From positions 1-27,970 of the forward strand of contig CAMLSG010000056.1 of NCBI GenBank assembly GCA_946482635.1: a DNA stretch of 27,970 nt, given 5' to 3'. A model generated the notes under the pieces. It did not search any database. It worked only from the letters and a program-made list of their open reading frames with translations, and was not told the origin of the DNA. Position numbers and translations under genes: made by a program. Source of the stretch: an uncultured Duganella sp. Its GTDB lineage: Bacteria; Pseudomonadota; Gammaproteobacteria; Burkholderiales; Burkholderiaceae. Below are positions 24,906-27,970 of this stretch, piece by piece (position 1 is the stretch's first letter; every line of letters begins with the position of its first letter).

Positions 24906-26071
24906 GTATCCTGCAACGCTATTTCCTCGTTTCGATCCTGCAGGCGGTTGCTTTTGCATTGGCAGCCTTGCTTGGATTGCAGGCATTCTTTGACTTGACC
25001 GGCGAACTGCCTGTCGTCGGCAAGAACGGTTATGGCATGCAGCATGCCGCCCTGTTCACCCTGACGATGCTGCCCCAGCACGTGAACGAAGTGTTGCCGG
25101 TGGCGGCCCTGATCGGCACCATCTACACCATGGCGCAATTCGCGTCGACCTCCGAGTTCACGATCATGCGCGCATCGTCTTTGTCGACGGGCCGGGCGGC
25201 GGTCATGGTCGGGAAAGTAGGCCTGGTACTGGTTGTTGTTGCCTTCATTTTTGGTGAACTGATTACGCCGCGGCTGGCGCCGGTGGCGGAAAAGATCCGC
25301 CTGATGGGGCGCGGCGCCACAGTATCGTCGGAGTTCCGCTCCGGCATGTGGACCAAGGATATTATCAAGAGCGGCGGCATGACCGGCGAGGTGCAGGGCA
25401 CGCGCTTCTTCAACGTAAGGGAAGTGCGCTCGGATGGACAACTGGTCGGGGTCAAGCTGTATGACTTCGACAACCGCTTCCGCCTGCGCACGCTGACATT
25501 TGCCGAGACGGCCACCTTCAAGGGCAACAATACCTGGCTCTTGAACGGGGTGACCGAGAATATCTTCAGCAACCCGGCATTGCTGGCCGAAGGCGCGCAA
25601 GCCAACCTGGCCAACAATTATGCGCAGGCGACCAGCGCAGTGGAGATCAGGCGGCATGACAGCAAAGAGCTGATTTCCGAGATCACGCCGAAAATCCTGT
25701 CGGTGTCCGCCTCCGATCCGGAGCATATGTCGGCCAACGAACTGGCCGTCTACACCCGCCACCTGCAGGAAAACAAGCAAGGCACCGAACGTTTCAAGAT
25801 CGCCTTCTGGAAAAAGCTGTTCGATCCGCTGGCTATTTTCGTGCTGATGGCGCTGGCGCTGCCATTCGCCTACCTGCATACTCGTTCCGGCGGCGTGAGC
25901 CTGAAGATCTTCATCGGCATCATGATCGGTGTAAGCTTCTTGCTGGTGAATACGCTGTTCTCGCACATCGGTATGCTGTCGGCACTGCCGGCCTTCGTAA
26001 CGGCGTTGATGCCAAGCCTGCTGTACTTGTTGCTGGCGCTGGGAGCCCTTTACTGGGTGGAGCGGCACTAG
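24902..26071 (+). CDS. lptG: LPS export permease LptG
   Basis: LptG partners LptF in the LPS exporter. The 389-residue protein starts [14 protein letters not shown] and has three N-terminal helices (about 8-32, 55-85, 98-122), a periplasmic domain (about 125-300) and three C-terminal helices, the last ending in LGALYWVERH. The motif LMALALPFAYLHTRSG matches the conserved helix of the family. The frame opens 120 nt earlier inside lptF, but the ATG at 24902 overlaps the lptF stop in ATGA form and fits the family length. The ATPase LptB is not in the window. Confidence 0.95.
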   Translation: MSILQRYFLVSILQAVAFALAALLGLQAFFDLTGELPVVGKNGYGMQHAALFTLTMLPQHVNEVLPVAALIGTIYTMAQFASTSEFTIMRASSLSTGRAAVMVGKVGLVLVVVAFIFGELITPRLAPVAEKIRLMGRGATVSSEFRSGMWTKDIIKSGGMTGEVQGTRFFNVREVRSDGQLVGVKLYDFDNRFRLRTLTFAETATFKGNNTWLLNGVTENIFSNPALLAEGAQANLANNYAQATSAVEIRRHDSKELISEITPKILSVSASDPEHMSANELAVYTRHLQENKQGTERFKIAFWKKLFDPLAIFVLMALALPFAYLHTRSGGVSLKIFIGIMIGVSFLLVNTLFSHIGMLSALPAFVTALMPSLLYLLLALGALYWVERH

Positions 26072-26072
26072 C

Positions 26073-26453
26073 ATGGGCCGCCGCGCGCTGGTACTGTTCG
26101 CGCATGGCGCCCGCTCCGCCAGTTGGGCGGAGCCGTTCGAGCGCTTGCGCGACATGGTCGCGGCGCGTGCCCCGGACATGGATGTTTCGCTGGCTTTCCT
26201 CGAATTGATGTCGCCGCGCCTGCCGGAGCAGGTGGCGGGGCTTGCCGCGCAAGGCGTCGAGGACGTGACGGTGGTGCCGGTGTTCCTGGGGCAAGGCGGG
26301 CACGTACTGCGCGACCTGCCGCTGATCCTCGATGAAATGCGCCAGGCGCATCCCGGCGTGGCGATCCATGCGGTCGGCGCGGTTGGCGAAGATCCTACGG
26401 TGCTGCAGGCAATGACTGATTACTGCCTCAAGTCGGTGTCCGATGGCGCCTGA
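26073..26453 (+). CDS. CbiX/SirB-type single-domain chelatase
   Basis: A 126-residue protein of the small CbiX group, which inserts cobalt or iron into sirohydrochlorin (vitamin B12, siroheme). His11 in LFAHGAR and His77 in LGQGGHVLRDLP are the two metal-handling His residues of the family, and Glu44 lies in the FLELMSP block. It starts 1 nt after the lptG stop, so it is probably in the lpt operon, though nothing in its chemistry connects it to LPS. Cobalt against iron cannot be decided. Single-domain forms act as homodimers. Confidence 0.88.
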   Translation: MGRRALVLFAHGARSASWAEPFERLRDMVAARAPDMDVSLAFLELMSPRLPEQVAGLAAQGVEDVTVVPVFLGQGGHVLRDLPLILDEMRQAHPGVAIHAVGAVGEDPTVLQAMTDYCLKSVSDGA

Positions 26454-27201
26454 CCTGCCGCTGGTCGCGGCCATCCAGTCCTTTTCCATCAAGGGCGATA
26501 TCGCTGCCAACGTCGCACGCCACATGGCGCTTGCCAGCCAGGCTGCGGCGCTTGGCGTCCGGCTGGCGCTGTTTCCCGAACTGTCCCTGACCGGTTACGA
26601 GCCCGAAATTGCCGGAGCCACGGCGCTGCGCGGAAATGATCCGCGCCTCGCACCGCTGGCGGCACTGGCGCAGCGCAGCGGGATGATCATCGTTGCCGGT
26701 GCACCCTTGCGAATCGACGGTGCACTGTATATCGGCGCCGTTTCCTTCCTGCCCGACGGGCAGGTGGCCGAATATACCAAGCAGCACCTGCATGACGGCG
26801 AAGAGGCCGTGTTTGTTGCCGGCCATGGCGGCGCTGCGCTCGATGTCGACGCGGTCCCGGTTGCACTGGCCGTCTGCGCCGACTTTACGCATGCCTGGCA
26901 TGCTCAAGCCGCTGCCGCGGCGGGCGCTTGCCTGTATGCCGCCAGCGTGCTGGTATCGCCAGCCGGCTATGCAAAGGACGGCGCGATCCTGCAGGGGCAT
27001 GCCATGCGCCATGCGATGCCGGTGCTGATGGCCAACCATGGCGGCCCGACAGGTGGCTGGCAGTCCGCTGGCCGCAGCGCATTGTGGGACGAGCGCGGGC
27101 AATTGGTCGTGGAGGCGGGGGAAGGCGAAATGCTGGTGTTGGCCAGCCGCTCGGCTGGCGGCTGGCAGGGACGGCTGGTCGAGGCGGTCCAGGCGCCTTA
27201 A
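26443..27201 (+). CDS. Carbon-nitrogen hydrolase (nitrilase superfamily)
   Basis: The 252-residue protein has the complete nitrilase triad: Glu46 in FPELSLTGYE, Lys113 in YTKQHLHDGE and Cys145 in AVCADFTH. These enzymes hydrolyse amides or nitriles through a Cys thioester; omega-amidase, carbamoylputrescine amidase and similar activities are all in the superfamily. The ADFTH context after the Cys, in place of the common D-x-R-F, does not match a subgroup I can name. The ATG at 26443 overlaps the chelatase gene by 11 bp. Its stop overlaps the convergent gene by 4 bp (TTAA). Confidence 0.88.
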   Translation: MAPDLPLVAAIQSFSIKGDIAANVARHMALASQAAALGVRLALFPELSLTGYEPEIAGATALRGNDPRLAPLAALAQRSGMIIVAGAPLRIDGALYIGAVSFLPDGQVAEYTKQHLHDGEEAVFVAGHGGAALDVDAVPVALAVCADFTHAWHAQAAAAAGACLYAASVLVSPAGYAKDGAILQGHAMRHAMPVLMANHGGPTGGWQSAGRSALWDERGQLVVEAGEGEMLVLASRSAGGWQGRLVEAVQAP

Positions 27202-27941
27202 GTGGCCTGGGCGCCCTTGGCGTGCGATACCATGGCAGCGATGGTGCTGCCAGGATTGTCGAATTCGCGCTGCACGGCGTCGCGCAGTGCTTCCGATTTC
27301 AGGGAGTCGAGCGCGGCGGCGCTTGCCTTGGCCACTTCCTCATCTTCGCCCAGGCGGCGGAACACCTCCACTACCAGGCGTACTTCCTTGGTGTAGTTCA
27401 GCACGAAGGCCAGCAACTGCGGGGCGGACGAGGTGTTGCCGCGCTTTGCCAGGTCTTCGGCGAAGTCGTTGACGCGCTTGGCCAGGGCGGCAATGCGCGC
27501 CACCGGGTCGGGCAGGTAGCGGCGCGCCAGCTGGAAATCCTCCACTGCCACCAGGGCAGGCAGGGCCAGTTCGGCACAATCCTTGGCCAGTTCGGGTAGC
27601 TGGGCGTCGATCTGGGTGAACAGGTCGTGGGTGGCGCGTTCCTCCCCCAGCGCGCTGTTGATGGCGCTGATGTCGTGGAAGCGGGCCAGCGTGGCGCTGC
27701 CGTTCAGGATGCGCTGGGTGTCGCGGTCGCGAATGGCCTGCAGTGCGCGGCGCGCCAGCGGGAATTGTTCGGCGAGGTAGATCCAGTCGCGCAGGGCGAA
27801 GGACAGGCGGACGCCGGCCAGGGTCGGGTCTTCCTCGAGCGCGTGCTCGTGAAACCAAAGGTGGTCGCGCAGGGCGTCTTCGTATTTGCCTGCCAGGCGC
27901 GCATTGCGGGCGCGCTCCAGGACTTCGTGGGCTTGGCTCAT
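27198..27941 (-). CDS. Unknown helical (TPR-like) cytoplasmic protein
   Basis: A 247-residue protein with no signal peptide or membrane helix. It opens AHEVLERARNARLAGKYEDALRDHLWFHEHAL, the two-helix pattern of a tetratricopeptide repeat, and the rest reads as successive amphipathic helices. I do not recognise a named family. The ATG at 27941 has AGAGGA about 7 nt upstream. Its stop lies in the same TTAA as that of the nitrilase gene. The 29 bp above it to the window edge hold only this leader. Confidence 0.85.
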   Translation of the reverse strand: MSQAHEVLERARNARLAGKYEDALRDHLWFHEHALEEDPTLAGVRLSFALRDWIYLAEQFPLARRALQAIRDRDTQRILNGSATLARFHDISAINSALGEERATHDLFTQIDAQLPELAKDCAELALPALVAVEDFQLARRYLPDPVARIAALAKRVNDFAEDLAKRGNTSSAPQLLAFVLNYTKEVRLVVEVFRRLGEDEEVAKASAAALDSLKSEALRDAVQREFDNPGSTIAAMVSHAKGAQAT

Positions 27942-27970
27942 CTTGTTCCTCTCATTGCAAGAGGACGATA

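Overview
The window looks like chromosome of a high-GC betaproteobacterium of the Burkholderiales, most likely Oxalobacteraceae (Massilia/Duganella/Janthinobacterium type). This is inferred from gene content (sigma-54-driven prp operon of the AcnD/PrpF type, orphan type VI secretion cluster, multi-PAS GGDEF/EAL protein) and codon use. No rRNA, tRNA, CRISPR array or transposase gene was seen.

Layout. (1) 1-1324, minus: 5' part of a membrane acyltransferase with a C-terminal SGNH domain, cut by the window edge. (2) 1408-9044: the methylcitrate cycle locus. prpR (minus) faces the operon prpB-prpC-acnD-prpF (plus) across a 146-bp control region with a palindromic operator and a textbook -24/-12 promoter. 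AcnD plus PrpF replace PrpD. A probable terminator follows prpF. (3) 9099-16671, all minus: a compact orphan type VI secretion cluster read in the order vgrG, Eag-type chaperone, PAAR effector 1, its putative immunity gene, PAAR effector 2, and three small genes, two of them paralogous. The two effectors share nearly identical prePAAR/transmembrane/PAAR front halves and have unrelated C-terminal domains, the usual pattern of polymorphic toxins. No T6SS structural genes are present. (4) 16918-20214, plus: a 1098-residue c-di-GMP protein with five PAS domains, then GGDEF and EAL domains. It converges on xthA (20211-20975, minus). (5) 20976-22250: an AT-rich gap of about 360 bp, a small unknown gene, a small lipoprotein, and a REP-like cluster of GGGGACGTACCCC units that can also act as a terminator. 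(6) 22251-27201: pepA (minus) diverges over only 42 bp from a tightly packed plus-strand run lptF-lptG-cbiX-nitrilase, which exports LPS and adds two small metabolic enzymes. (7) 27198-27941, minus: an unknown helical protein converging on the nitrilase gene.

The part most likely to hold undescribed biology is the type VI cluster. Both toxin domains, their putative immunity proteins, the long C-terminal extension on the Eag chaperone and the Ala-rich N-terminal extension on VgrG could not be assigned to families by reading. The housekeeping parts (prp, xthA, pepA, lptFG) are ordinary and their assignments are firm. Some starts were moved inward from the longest reading frame on the basis of ribosome-binding sites and family length; this is stated in each entry.
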